Source: Gammaproteobacteria bacterium
GTDB taxonomy: Bacteria > Pseudomonadota > Gammaproteobacteria > UBA1113
Direction of reading: 5' to 3'
Length of the DNA: 64,000 nucleotides
NCBI GenBank assembly: GCA_021773295.1
Contig: JAJFKI010000027.1
Coordinates: 107,234-171,233 of the forward strand
Shown here: positions 36,730-45,123 of the stretch, piece after piece
How the letters are laid out: each line of letters starts with the position of its first letter
Position numbering within the stretch: position 1 is the stretch's first letter
Notes under the pieces: generated by a model
The model's input: the letters and a program-made list of their open reading frames with translations, nothing else
What the model was told of the DNA's origin: nothing
Database searches by the model: none
Program-made: the position numbers and the translations under genes

Positions 36730-37959
36730 TCAATCACTATCGTTAAACCACGTATGACGGTGACTATCAACCCAAGCCATTTTTTCTTCTACTAATCCTT
36801 CTTTTGGTTCTATAACCTGGAAACTAGGCTTATCTGGATTGTCAAAGAAATTAACTTCAAACATAACACCTCGTCCACCATGACCTTCGATGATACAGCC
36901 ATTACCTTTTGACATTTCAAACGGTGGGCTTGTCCATTCAGCAGATTCAGGATGTAATGCATCATGGATTATCACTTGAGCAACATATTCTCCTTGCACC
37001 AGTGCAAAGCCGCCTGCTTTAGGGTGTGGTTCCACTCGTCCACCACTAAAGGTAACTTTGTTCGCACAATTATCCCCAATCGCATAAACACCTTCAAACG
37101 TTGTGCGGTGATCACGACCGTTAACGGGGATCCAACCATCATCGTTACATAAGTCAGGGGTTTCTAATAAAAGAGTGGCGCCCTTTTGCGGGTAAGTACA
37201 AAGCAATAAATCATAGTGTAAACGTTTCCCTTCGTCATAATGAATGGTTTTTGATGCTGAATCGATAGACTGCATATTCCACTCATAATGACACTTTATA
37301 TCGCACTCATCCATCATACCTTGCATGACAACGGGGTTAACAACGGGTACCGCAGCTTTAAAGGGTGTTGTAAATATTAACGCTGTTTTATCCCTAACGC
37401 CATGTTCAACTAATAAGTCGTGTACCACATAGGACATTTCATGAACCACAGGAGGACACTTGTAAGGAAGCCCACTAACACCAACGATAACAGTACCCCC
37501 ATTAAATTCAGCTAATTCTTGTCTAAACTTTATAACGTCGTCCATCGAACATAAATTATAACCAGCGTCTTTCAATCCTGGCACTAACTCAGGGTAATAA
37601 TCAATGCCTAGGCTCACAATTAAGCAGTCAAATTCATAAACATTAGTTTGAGTAATCACTTTCTTATGGGCTAATGCCAGTTGAGTAACCTCATCCACAA
37701 CAATATTAACATTATTTAACTTAACTGAATCTGGGGTAAAGTTATTACAGACGGCTTCACGTTGTTTTCGACCGGCTAACACAAACTGATTAGTAGCCCC
37801 TATATATTTCGAACCACCTCTATCGATAAGGGTTACTTCTAAATTTGCATCATTGCCAATGTTAAGGTGTTCGTCGAGCGTTTTTGCAGCAGTTAATCCA
37901 GCAAACCCTCCACCAAGAATGATAACGCGGGTGCGTTTATTTTGAGAAGATTGTGTCAT
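36730..37959 (-). CDS. NAD(P)/FAD-dependent oxidoreductase, sulfide:quinone oxidoreductase-like
   Basis: A 409-residue flavoprotein with FAD motif RVIILGGGFAGLTAAKTL near residue 12 and a C-terminal FAD motif in FEGVYAIGDNCANKV. GLPYKCPPVVHEMSYVV matches the substrate-site stretch of sulfide:quinone oxidoreductase-like enzymes and includes one Cys; a second catalytic Cys is not obvious, so quinone-linked sulfide oxidation cannot be asserted. The ATG at 37959 with GGGATAA upstream is preferred to a longer start at 38010. It converges on the deacetylase gene, 6 bases away. Membrane association, if any, would be peripheral. Confidence 0.75.
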   Translation of the reverse strand: MTQSSQNKRTRVIILGGGFAGLTAAKTLDEHLNIGNDANLEVTLIDRGGSKYIGATNQFVLAGRKQREAVCNNFTPDSVKLNNVNIVVDEVTQLALAHKKVITQTNVYEFDCLIVSLGIDYYPELVPGLKDAGYNLCSMDDVIKFRQELAEFNGGTVIVGVSGLPYKCPPVVHEMSYVVHDLLVEHGVRDKTALIFTTPFKAAVPVVNPVVMQGMMDECDIKCHYEWNMQSIDSASKTIHYDEGKRLHYDLLLCTYPQKGATLLLETPDLCNDDGWIPVNGRDHRTTFEGVYAIGDNCANKVTFSGGRVEPHPKAGGFALVQGEYVAQVIIHDALHPESAEWTSPPFEMSKGNGCIIEGHGGRGVMFEVNFFDNPDKPSFQVIEPKEGLVEEKMAWVDSHRHTWFNDSD

Positions 37960-38141
37960 ATAGATAATTATCCCTATAAAAAAGCGTCCATGTTGAGATA
38001 TTGATAACATGTTTGCGACAAACAGGCAAGAACGTAAGCTTTCATTTTATAAGTGGGTCATGACGGTAAATGACTTTATTTCACTAGCTCATTGTATTAT
38101 CCTAGAAACGAATGAAGATGAATGTCTTAGAAGGAGGCGGC

Positions 38142-38243
38142 ATGGAATTAGCCCCAGGTTTCTTCATCGACAGTGATGAGCAACGCCATCAAACTTGTTT
38201 GCATGGCAGTCTAACACCGACTGAGTGGTACTGTTACTTATGA
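38142..38243 (+). CDS. 33-residue small ORF coupled to a membrane-protein gene
   Basis: ATG at 38142 is preceded by a strong Shine-Dalgarno, AAGGAGG, and encodes 33 residues (MELAPGFFIDSDEQRHQTCL, then HGSLTPTEWYCYL). Its stop overlaps the ATG of the next gene as ATGA. The next gene has no good ribosome site of its own, so translation of this ORF probably feeds it. The peptide has two Cys and two His and no membrane span, so metal or thiol sensing is possible but speculative. I know no family for it. Confidence 0.5.
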   Translation: MELAPGFFIDSDEQRHQTCLHGSLTPTEWYCYL

Positions 38244-38827
38244 GTTTTTGGATAACAGTTGTCATTGTGCTCGGTGCCTACCATGGCCTTAATCCTGCTA
38301 TGGGGTGGCTTTATGGGACAGCGCTAGCTTTAAAACAGCAATCACGTAAAACGCTGTATTTATCATTAATCGCCATTACTATTGGACATTTTTTAGCAAT
38401 TATACTCTCCTTTACCTTATACACGTTGCTCCAAACCTATCTTTATTACTGGTACTTACAAGTTACTTGCGCCGCATTATTGGTTGGGTGGGGCATTTAC
38501 CATTTAATAAAACCTGGTCATCCGAAATGGTTTGGGTTTAAGGTTGGGACGATTGGCATTGGGCTTTGGTCCTTTATTATTGCCACTGTTCATGGTGCTG
38601 GCTTGATGTTGATCCCATTTGTAACCAGTCCTGAGCACATCATTCGTTATCACAAACTCGGCATGGCCATTGGCATTCATATGATCGCCTTTTTCCTAGT
38701 GACAAGCGCTATTTCAATCTTAATTTATGAAATTGTTAGTGCAAGTATTTTGAAAAAGGCGTGGATTAATTTTGATATACTCTGGGCAATCATGTTGATT
38801 GTGACAGGGGTCTTTATTTTGTTTTAA
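38240..38827 (+). CDS. Polytopic membrane protein with conserved histidine motifs
   Basis: A 195-residue integral membrane protein with about six hydrophobic segments. His residues stand at membrane-segment ends in GAYHGLNPAMGWLYG, ITIGHFLAIIL, ATVHGAGLMLIP and IGIHMIAFF, a layout that recalls nickel/cobalt or urease-associated exporters (NicO/UreH/HupE groups), but I cannot assign it to one. The ATG at 38240 sits in the stop of the 33-residue ORF; an in-frame GTG at 38225 lacks a ribosome site. It is convergent with rpsA, with a nested palindrome between. Transport of a metal is inference only. Confidence 0.65.
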   Translation: MSFWITVVIVLGAYHGLNPAMGWLYGTALALKQQSRKTLYLSLIAITIGHFLAIILSFTLYTLLQTYLYYWYLQVTCAALLVGWGIYHLIKPGHPKWFGFKVGTIGIGLWSFIIATVHGAGLMLIPFVTSPEHIIRYHKLGMAIGIHMIAFFLVTSAISILIYEIVSASILKKAWINFDILWAIMLIVTGVFILF

Positions 38828-38829
38828 TG

Positions 38830-38903
38830 TTTTTTCCCCATATCTTGTGGGGGCGCTTCGCGAAGCGCCCCTACGTTTTTTGTCGAAGGCATGGGGAAAA
38901 AAA
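38830..38903. terminator. Nested palindrome, probable bidirectional terminator after rpsA
   Basis: An outer inverted repeat, TTTTTTCCCCAT (38830-38841) and ATGGGGAAAAAAA (38891-38903), encloses a 28-base palindrome GTGGGGGCGCTTCG/CGAAGCGCCCCTAC (38847-38874) with one mismatch, followed by GTTTTTTG on the plus strand. It sits between convergent genes (membrane protein and rpsA). The inner GC-rich hairpin with T-run fits termination from the left; the outer stem provides T-runs for the right. Confidence 0.65.
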
Positions 38904-38905
38904 GA

Positions 38906-40588
38906 TTACTCTTCTTCTTTGCCGTCCATTTTTTCTTTGAGCAAATCACCGAGGGTTGGATTCACCGCGCTGTCTGCTTGTGATTTCATGGTTTGCATCG
39001 CGGCAGCTTCTTCTTGTACTTGCATTGCGCGTATGGAAAGAACCATGCTGTGATTTTTACGATCGATGCCCATGAATTTCGCTTCAATTTCATCGCCAAC
39101 TTTAGCGTGATCACCAGCGACTCTGACTTTCTCTTTATCCAATTCGGAGGTTTTAATAAAGCCGTTTATGTCATTGCCTAAATCAATGATAACACCATCG
39201 TCAGACACTTCTTTTACGGTGCCTTTTACGATGCTACCTTTGCTATACTCAGCGCTGAAGTTAGCAAATGGATCATTCTCAAGCTGTTTAAGACCTAGAG
39301 AAATTCGCTCGCGTTCAGGATCAATCACTAATATGACCGCTTCAATTTCATCGCCTTTCTTAAAGTTATGAATAGCTTCTTCGCCTGGCTCATTCCAAGA
39401 AATATCATTTAAGTGTACTAAACCATCAATGTCACCGTCTAAGCCAATGAAAATACCGAAGTCAGTAATGGATTTAATCTTACCTTTAATCACTTCATTC
39501 TTTTCATGAGACTCAGCAAATTGGTCCCATGGGTTAGATTGACATTGTTTAACACCTAAGGAAATACGTCGACGATCTTCATCAATTTCTAAGACCATTA
39601 CATCCACTTCATCACCGAGTTTAACAACTTTGCTTGGATGGATGTTTTTATTGGTCCAAGACATTTCCGAAACGTGGACTAAACCTTCAACGCCATCTTC
39701 AATTTCAACAAAGCAACCGTAATCAGTGATATTAGTCACTTCACCGCGTAAGTGAGTGCTTTCAGGGTAACGACGAGTAATATTGACCCATGGATCATCA
39801 CCTAATTGTTTCAAGCCTAAAGAGACACGTTGTTTGTCATGATCATACTTTAAGACCACGACATCAATTTCATCACCAACATTTAAGACTTCGCCAGGAT
39901 GCTTGATACGTTTCCACGACATATCGGTGATATGGAGTAAGCCATCAACACCACCCAAATCGATGAAGACACCATAATCGGTGAGGTTTTTCACCACACC
40001 TTTAACCACGGCACCTTCTTCAATAGTCTCGAGTAACGCTTGACGTTCACTGCTATTTTCAGCTTCAACCACAGCACGGCGTGAAACTACGACGTTATTG
40101 CGCTTGGCATCCATTTTAATAACTTTAAATTCTAACTCTTTGCCTTCTAAATAAGACAGATCACGCACTGGTCGAACATCTACTAATGACCCTGGTAAGA
40201 ATGCACGGATATTTTCGATTTCAACCGTAAAGCCACCTTTGACTTTGCCGCTAATGATACCTGTGGTGGTAATACCTTCTTCACAAGCTTTTTCAAGACG
40301 TGTCCAGACTTCTGCACGTTTCGCTTTCTCACGGGAAAGACGCGTTTCACCAAAGCCATCTTCAATCGCTTCTAATGCAACATCAATCGTATCACCGACT
40401 TGAACTTCTATTTCATGCTTATCATTTTGGAATTGCTCAACAGGGATAACACCTTCAGATTTAAATCCGGCATCTACGATGACATAATCTTTTTCAATAC
40501 GAACCACTTGCGCTTTTAAAATAGCACCAGCTTCCATTTGGGATTTACCCAAACTCTCTTCTAATAATTGCGCGAAATTCTCTGACAT
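38906..40588 (-). CDS. rpsA: 30S ribosomal protein S1
   Basis: Ribosomal mRNA-binding protein of 560 residues with six S1 (OB-fold) domains. Repeats are visible as [100 protein letters not shown] and [20 protein letters not shown]. Size and order match gammaproteobacterial S1 (557 residues in E. coli). A hairpin in the leader suggests the usual autoregulation. cmk upstream and the missing ihfB downstream are the points of context. Confidence 0.97.
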   Translation of the reverse strand: MSENFAQLLEESLGKSQMEAGAILKAQVVRIEKDYVIVDAGFKSEGVIPVEQFQNDKHEIEVQVGDTIDVALEAIEDGFGETRLSREKAKRAEVWTRLEKACEEGITTTGIISGKVKGGFTVEIENIRAFLPGSLVDVRPVRDLSYLEGKELEFKVIKMDAKRNNVVVSRRAVVEAENSSERQALLETIEEGAVVKGVVKNLTDYGVFIDLGGVDGLLHITDMSWKRIKHPGEVLNVGDEIDVVVLKYDHDKQRVSLGLKQLGDDPWVNITRRYPESTHLRGEVTNITDYGCFVEIEDGVEGLVHVSEMSWTNKNIHPSKVVKLGDEVDVMVLEIDEDRRRISLGVKQCQSNPWDQFAESHEKNEVIKGKIKSITDFGIFIGLDGDIDGLVHLNDISWNEPGEEAIHNFKKGDEIEAVILVIDPERERISLGLKQLENDPFANFSAEYSKGSIVKGTVKEVSDDGVIIDLGNDINGFIKTSELDKEKVRVAGDHAKVGDEIEAKFMGIDRKNHSMVLSIRAMQVQEEAAAMQTMKSQADSAVNPTLGDLLKEKMDGKEEE

Positions 40589-40605
40589 AATCTATTTTCC
40601 TCGAC

Positions 40606-40636
40606 ATCACCACGACTCCCGGGCGGGAATGGTGAT
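40606..40636 (-). promoter_or_regulatory. Hairpin in the rpsA leader
   Basis: ATCACCA and TGGTGAT form a 7-pair stem around an inner TCCC/GGGA stem, ending about 18 bases before the rpsA ATG and just ahead of the GAGG ribosome site. In E. coli, S1 represses its own structured leader; this hairpin may serve the same purpose. Confidence 0.45.
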
Positions 40637-40694
40637 TAAGTAATATATCAAACGAAACCTTGGCATCTCATTTGATGGTTAGTTAATATTAATA

Positions 40695-40750
40695 GAACCG
40701 AGTAGAAACTAAGCTTTCATTAGAAGAAATGACTCAGTTTCTACCGGCTC
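40695..40750 (-). other. Long imperfect hairpin between cmk and rpsA
   Basis: GAACCGAGTAGAAACTAAG (40695-40713) pairs with CTCAGTTTCTACCGGCTC (40733-40750), about 17 pairs with few mismatches and a 19-base loop, starting ten bases after the cmk stop. No U-tract follows on the minus strand, so mRNA processing or partial attenuation is more likely than a classic terminator. Confidence 0.5.
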
Positions 40751-40759
40751 CACCCAAAT

Positions 40760-41443
40760 TCATGCGACTATAAATCGCTCGCCAACCAGCTGTAATACCC
40801 GCGCTAACACGTCTTGAATCGACAAATGAGAGGTGTCTATTATTTCTGCATCTGCGGCAGGCCGTAGAGGTGCCGCAGAACGCTTCATGTCGCGTTCATC
40901 ACGAGCTTGCAGCTCGGCTAAAACATGCGCAAGACTAACATCTATTCCATTGTCAATCAACTGTTTGTGCCGTCTTTTCGCCCTTACACCGGCATCAGCT
41001 TCTAAGTAAAGCTTCAGTTGAGCTTCAGGGAACACCACCGTTCCCATGTCACGGCCATCCGTCACCAAGCCAGGTAATTTTTTAAACACTCTTTGTCGCG
41101 CTAATAAGGCCATTCTCACTTCAGGGATGCTCGAAATTTTTGAGGCCATACGGCTACAATCAACGGTACGAATAAGTTGAGTAACATCATCATCTTGCAA
41201 ATAAACGCTGCTTTTTGCGCCTGGGCAAGATTTGAAACTAACGGGCAAGTCATTGGCATAGTGTATGACTGACTCTACATCCGGGGCTTCACAGTTTTTT
41301 TGAATCAGCCAATACGCTAACACGCGGTAAATAGCACCACTATCAAGCAAGTGCCATTTCAATTGCTCAGCCAACTTATGCGTTAGTGTACCCTTCCCAG
41401 TTCCACTGGGGCCATCTATTGTGATTACTGGAATTTCAGACAA
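40760..41443 (-). CDS. cmk: Cytidylate kinase
   Basis: Phosphorylates CMP and dCMP. With a TTG start at 41443 the protein has 227 residues, exactly the E. coli length, and begins MSEIPVITIDGPSGTGKGTL with the P-loop at about residue 10; further motifs are GRDMGTVVFPEAQLKLYL and ARDERDMKRSAAPLRPA. A longer frame from 41524 adds 27 unrelated residues from inside fabV. The TTG shares bases with the end of fabV (TTGTCTGA), so the two are translationally coupled, with GAGG eight bases upstream. cmk-rpsA adjacency is standard. Confidence 0.92.
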   Translation of the reverse strand: MSEIPVITIDGPSGTGKGTLTHKLAEQLKWHLLDSGAIYRVLAYWLIQKNCEAPDVESVIHYANDLPVSFKSCPGAKSSVYLQDDDVTQLIRTVDCSRMASKISSIPEVRMALLARQRVFKKLPGLVTDGRDMGTVVFPEAQLKLYLEADAGVRAKRRHKQLIDNGIDVSLAHVLAELQARDERDMKRSAAPLRPAADAEIIDTSHLSIQDVLARVLQLVGERFIVA

Positions 41444-42650
41444 GACTTTGTTCCTCAATTGAAGGTATTGCAACATCAGCGTCCACATCTTGTTGATAGG
41501 ACACCCCTGGGACATCGAAGCCAAACAATTGATAAAACTCCTGACGATATCCAGCGATATCAGAAACTTGTTCTAAATTATTTGTCGTCACTTGCTGCCA
41601 ACGCTTAACAATTTCTTCCTGAACATCATCACGCATTTCCCAATCATCAATGCGTACACGGCCTTTTGCATCCAGCAGAGAATCACTGTTTGCTGCATAT
41701 AAACCATTGTTAAACAGACGCCATATTTGTTCGATGCACCCCTCATGAATACCCTTTGCTTTCATCACTGAATACAACAGCGAAATATAAAGAGGCACGA
41801 CTGGGATAGCAGCACTCGCTTGAGTCACTAAACCTTTATTGACTGAGACTAAGGCTTTGCCATCATAGCGTGCTTGTAAGGTTTTTGTTAAATCATGGGC
41901 TGTTTGCTCTAAATGTTCTTTTGCACGACCGATGGTACCATTGCGATAGACAGGATATGTCAACTCAGGGCCGACATAAGAATAAGCCACCGTCCTCACA
42001 TTTTGGGCTAATACATTCGCTTCCATTAAAGCATTCATCCATAAGGCCCAATCATCACCACCCATGACATTCACTGTGTGATTAATTTCATCCTCATTAG
42101 CGGACTCTATCTCAATCTCTGACACTTCATTCGTCATAACGTTAACGGTTTTATTTTTAAATGCTTGGCCAATGGGTTTCAACACAGAATTAAAGGTTTC
42201 ACCCGTATTAGGATTTGTGCGTCTTGGTGAGGCTAAACTATAAATGACTAAGTCTACCCCGCCACTCCAATCTTGTTTGATTAAGTCGATGGTTTGTTGC
42301 TTTATCTCATTTGAAAAGGCATCACCATTGATACTTTTTGCATAAAGACCTTTTGCATTGGCCTCACTCTCAAAAGCTGCTGAATTATACCAACCAGCAG
42401 ATGCCGTGCGTTTTCCTGCCGCAGCTCGTTCGAAAAAAACGCCTATTGTTTCAGCCCGATAACCAAAGCTTGCCACGATGCGACTCGCCAAGCCATAGCC
42501 GGTGGATGCGCCAATGACTAATACTTTTTTTGGGCCAGTGGCAAGACCTTGCTTTTCCACATAGTTAATTTGTTGTAATACATTTGCCTGACACCCCAAT
42601 GGATGTGATGTTGTGCAAATGAAACCTCTCACTTTCGGTTCAATGATCAT
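41436..42650 (-). CDS. fabV: Enoyl-ACP/trans-2-enoyl-CoA reductase FabV
   Basis: NADH-dependent enoyl reductase of the large SDR-like FabV class, 404 residues, which completes fatty-acid elongation and is naturally little affected by triclosan. It starts MIIEPKVRGFICTTSHPLGC, with LVIGASTGYGLASRI-type nucleotide binding, PRRTNPNTGETFNSVLKPIG, and the catalytic Y-x8-K in YRNGTIGRAK. The ATG at 42650 has GGAGAG upstream. It overlaps aroA by 11 bases and cmk by 8. FabV between aroA and cmk is not the common arrangement; the tight overlaps show it is well integrated. No fabI is in the window. Confidence 0.95.
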   Translation of the reverse strand: MIIEPKVRGFICTTSHPLGCQANVLQQINYVEKQGLATGPKKVLVIGASTGYGLASRIVASFGYRAETIGVFFERAAAGKRTASAGWYNSAAFESEANAKGLYAKSINGDAFSNEIKQQTIDLIKQDWSGGVDLVIYSLASPRRTNPNTGETFNSVLKPIGQAFKNKTVNVMTNEVSEIEIESANEDEINHTVNVMGGDDWALWMNALMEANVLAQNVRTVAYSYVGPELTYPVYRNGTIGRAKEHLEQTAHDLTKTLQARYDGKALVSVNKGLVTQASAAIPVVPLYISLLYSVMKAKGIHEGCIEQIWRLFNNGLYAANSDSLLDAKGRVRIDDWEMRDDVQEEIVKRWQQVTTNNLEQVSDIAGYRQEFYQLFGFDVPGVSYQQDVDADVAIPSIEEQSLV

Positions 42651-43974
42651 AAGACTCTCCGTATAAACCAATCTGTTGACATAGTTCTAAAAAATCAGGG
42701 AATGAAGTTGCGATATTTTCGCAATCATGAATAATAATTGCATCTTCGGCACGCAAGCTCGCAATGGTAAAAGCCATCGCGATTCGATGATCACCATGAC
42801 TTTGAACAGTGCCTCCATTAATTTGTCCGCCAGTAATATGAATCCCATCTTCTTGCAGTTCGGTGACAACGCCTAGGGCCGTTAAGCCATTCGCCATGAC
42901 TTGCAGGCGATCACTCTCTTTGACTCGCAACTCAGCCGCACCTGATAAAACAGTAACGCCCTTGGCACAGGCGGCTGCAATAAATATCACTGGGAATTCA
43001 TCTATCGCTAATGGCACTAAAGCATGCGGAATTTCAATACCGTGTAGTTTTGCAGGCTTTACTATAATATCAGCTATCGGCTCCGCACCGTGCCGCTCTG
43101 AAGGGATCAGTGTAATATCTGCACCCATTAATTTTAAAATATCAATGATCCCTGTACGCGTAGGATTAATGCCAACATCTTTAATCAATAATTCAGCTTC
43201 TGCAGCAATGCATGCAGCTACTATGAAAAATGCAGCAGATGAAATATCACTAGGCACATGAATGTCCTGGCAACGCAATGACTGCCCACCCGTTAATCGT
43301 ATACCAACATCTGACTTTGATAATTTAGCACCAAAGCCCAAAAGCATTCGTTCAGTATGATCACGTGTAATACCTGGCTCAGTGATGACTGTTTCACCTG
43401 TCGCATATAAAGCAGCGAGTAAAATGGCAGATTTTACTTGCGCGCTCGCCACTGGAAGCATGTAATTAACACCGTGCAGTCCTTTATGGCTCGATAACTT
43501 AATGGGTGCAGTCCCCTTCTTCGTTAACTGAATCGCTGCGCCCATTTGCTGTAAAGGCGTAGAGACTCGCATCATAGGACGTGAATTAAGTGAGCTATCA
43601 CCCACCAGCTCGGTTGAGATATTAGCACCCGCTAGCAAGCCCATTAACAAACGGATAGCCGTCCCTGAATTACCTAAATCCAAGGCTTGTTGTGGTTTCT
43701 TTAAACCCTGCATACCAACACCGTGGATCACTAACTGATTACCCAAAGCGCGCTCTATCTTCACACCTAACTGCTCCATGGCGCAAAGGGTAGCTATACA
43801 GTCATCTCCCATTAATCCATTACTAATGGTTGTGATGCCATTGGCAATACTACCTAACATAATACTTCTGTGAGTAATAGACTTATCACCTGGCACACGC
43901 ACACAGCCCGCAACTTGCCGGCATGGTCTAGCGATCAGGGTTGAGGGTATAGACTTATCCACGAGTTTTAGCAA
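42640..43974 (-). CDS. aroA: 3-phosphoshikimate 1-carboxyvinyltransferase (EPSP synthase)
   Basis: Shikimate-pathway enzyme joining PEP to shikimate 3-phosphate, 444 residues. Visible motifs are RVPGDKSITHRSIMLGSIA, LDLGNSGTAIRLLMGLLAG, SLNSRPMMRVSTPLQQMG, VPSDISSAAFFIVAA and LRVKESDRLQVMANGL, with GDHRIAMAFTIASL near the end. The start is uncertain: a TTG at 43974 overlaps serC by 20 bases, a GTG at 43962 overlaps by 8; neither has a clear ribosome site, so coupling to serC is likely. serC-aroA is a conserved pair. Confidence 0.94.
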   Translation of the reverse strand: MLKLVDKSIPSTLIARPCRQVAGCVRVPGDKSITHRSIMLGSIANGITTISNGLMGDDCIATLCAMEQLGVKIERALGNQLVIHGVGMQGLKKPQQALDLGNSGTAIRLLMGLLAGANISTELVGDSSLNSRPMMRVSTPLQQMGAAIQLTKKGTAPIKLSSHKGLHGVNYMLPVASAQVKSAILLAALYATGETVITEPGITRDHTERMLLGFGAKLSKSDVGIRLTGGQSLRCQDIHVPSDISSAAFFIVAACIAAEAELLIKDVGINPTRTGIIDILKLMGADITLIPSERHGAEPIADIIVKPAKLHGIEIPHALVPLAIDEFPVIFIAAACAKGVTVLSGAAELRVKESDRLQVMANGLTALGVVTELQEDGIHITGGQINGGTVQSHGDHRIAMAFTIASLRAEDAIIIHDCENIATSFPDFLELCQQIGLYGESYDH

Positions 43975-45037
43975 AATGGTTCATAAAATCAACGGCAGTA
44001 TCCACTGAGTGTTCCGTGATTGCATTATATAAACTTAAACGCACACCACCCACAGAACGGTGTCCCCGTAAATTAACCAAGTCAGCCTCATGTGCTTCTT
44101 GAATAAAAGATGCTTCTAACTCTTTAGTGGGTAGTCGAAATACAGGATTCATAAGAGAGCGACTACTGATTTCTACTGGATTATTATAAAAATTATCAGC
44201 GTCTATCGCTTCATAAATTTTACCAGCCTTACGCTGATTTAATTCAGCCATAACGTTTACACCACCTTGCGCTTTCACCCATTTTAATACTTTACCCATA
44301 ACATAGATGGCAAAGGTTGGCGGTGTATTGAGTAAAGAGTTTGCTTGTGCTTGCTGGTTATATTGCAACACGCTCGGCACAAGATCATTTGTTTGTTCTA
44401 GTAAATCTTCACGGATAATTACCAAGCTTAAACCTGCAATGCCAAGATTCTTTTGTGCGCCTGCGTAAATCAACCCAAAGCGAGAAACATCTAAGGGCCC
44501 CGATAAAATACAGGAAGTCATGTCAGACACCAAGGGCACATCACCAACATTTGGCACCCTATGGAACTGCACTCCATGGATGGTTTCATTGCCAGTGTAA
44601 TGACAATATGCTGCATCAGGCGTTAGTGCCCATTCACTTTCTGCAGGTATTGACGTATAATTGTTGTCTGCGCTACTAGTAACACTATTAACGTTTCCAT
44701 ATTTTTTAGCTTCTTTAATCGCTTTTTTAGACCAAGAGCCCGTATCAAAATAATCTGCCACTTTTTCCTTTGCTAAAAAGTGCATTGGGATCGTAGCAAA
44801 CTGTACCGTGGCACCACCTGCAATAAACAAAATTCGATAGTCATCAGGAATGTCCATCAAGTCTTTTAAGTTGGCTTTAGTTTCTTCAAGGATCGTTTTG
44901 AACGCTTCGCTCCGATGACCCAACTCCATCACAGAATAACCAATACCATGCCAATTTAATAAGCCCTCTTGAATTTGCTGAATGACTTCAACAGGCAAAG
45001 CAGCAGGTCCCGCACTAAAATTATGTACTCGCATCAT
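43955..45037 (-). CDS. serC: Phosphoserine aminotransferase
   Basis: PLP enzyme for serine and pyridoxine synthesis, 360 residues. It opens MMRVHNFSAGPAALPVEVIQ, with MELGHRSEAFKTILEE, LFIAGGATVQFATIPMHFL, DYFDTGSWSKKAIKEAKKYG and IYAGAQKNLGIAGLSLVII containing the PLP Lys; the end has GHRSVGGVRLSLYNAIT. Length agrees with E. coli SerC (362). It follows gyrA by 86 bases and heads serC-aroA-fabV-cmk-rpsA, a gammaproteobacterial order apart from fabV. The start may be either of the two adjacent Met codons. Confidence 0.96.
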   Translation of the reverse strand: MMRVHNFSAGPAALPVEVIQQIQEGLLNWHGIGYSVMELGHRSEAFKTILEETKANLKDLMDIPDDYRILFIAGGATVQFATIPMHFLAKEKVADYFDTGSWSKKAIKEAKKYGNVNSVTSSADNNYTSIPAESEWALTPDAAYCHYTGNETIHGVQFHRVPNVGDVPLVSDMTSCILSGPLDVSRFGLIYAGAQKNLGIAGLSLVIIREDLLEQTNDLVPSVLQYNQQAQANSLLNTPPTFAIYVMGKVLKWVKAQGGVNVMAELNQRKAGKIYEAIDADNFYNNPVEISSRSLMNPVFRLPTKELEASFIQEAHEADLVNLRGHRSVGGVRLSLYNAITEHSVDTAVDFMNHFAKTRG

Positions 45038-45123
45038 TATCCTCTATATTCTACTAGAAACGGCAGTTAAGACACGAATTTTGGTGCAGCATCTTGATTC
45101 GCGTTTAACGACCATTTCTAAGA

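Noticed and set aside
36730..37959. Calling the flavoprotein a true sulfide:quinone oxidoreductase
   Set aside because: Only one of the expected catalytic Cys regions is evident; kept as SQR-like.
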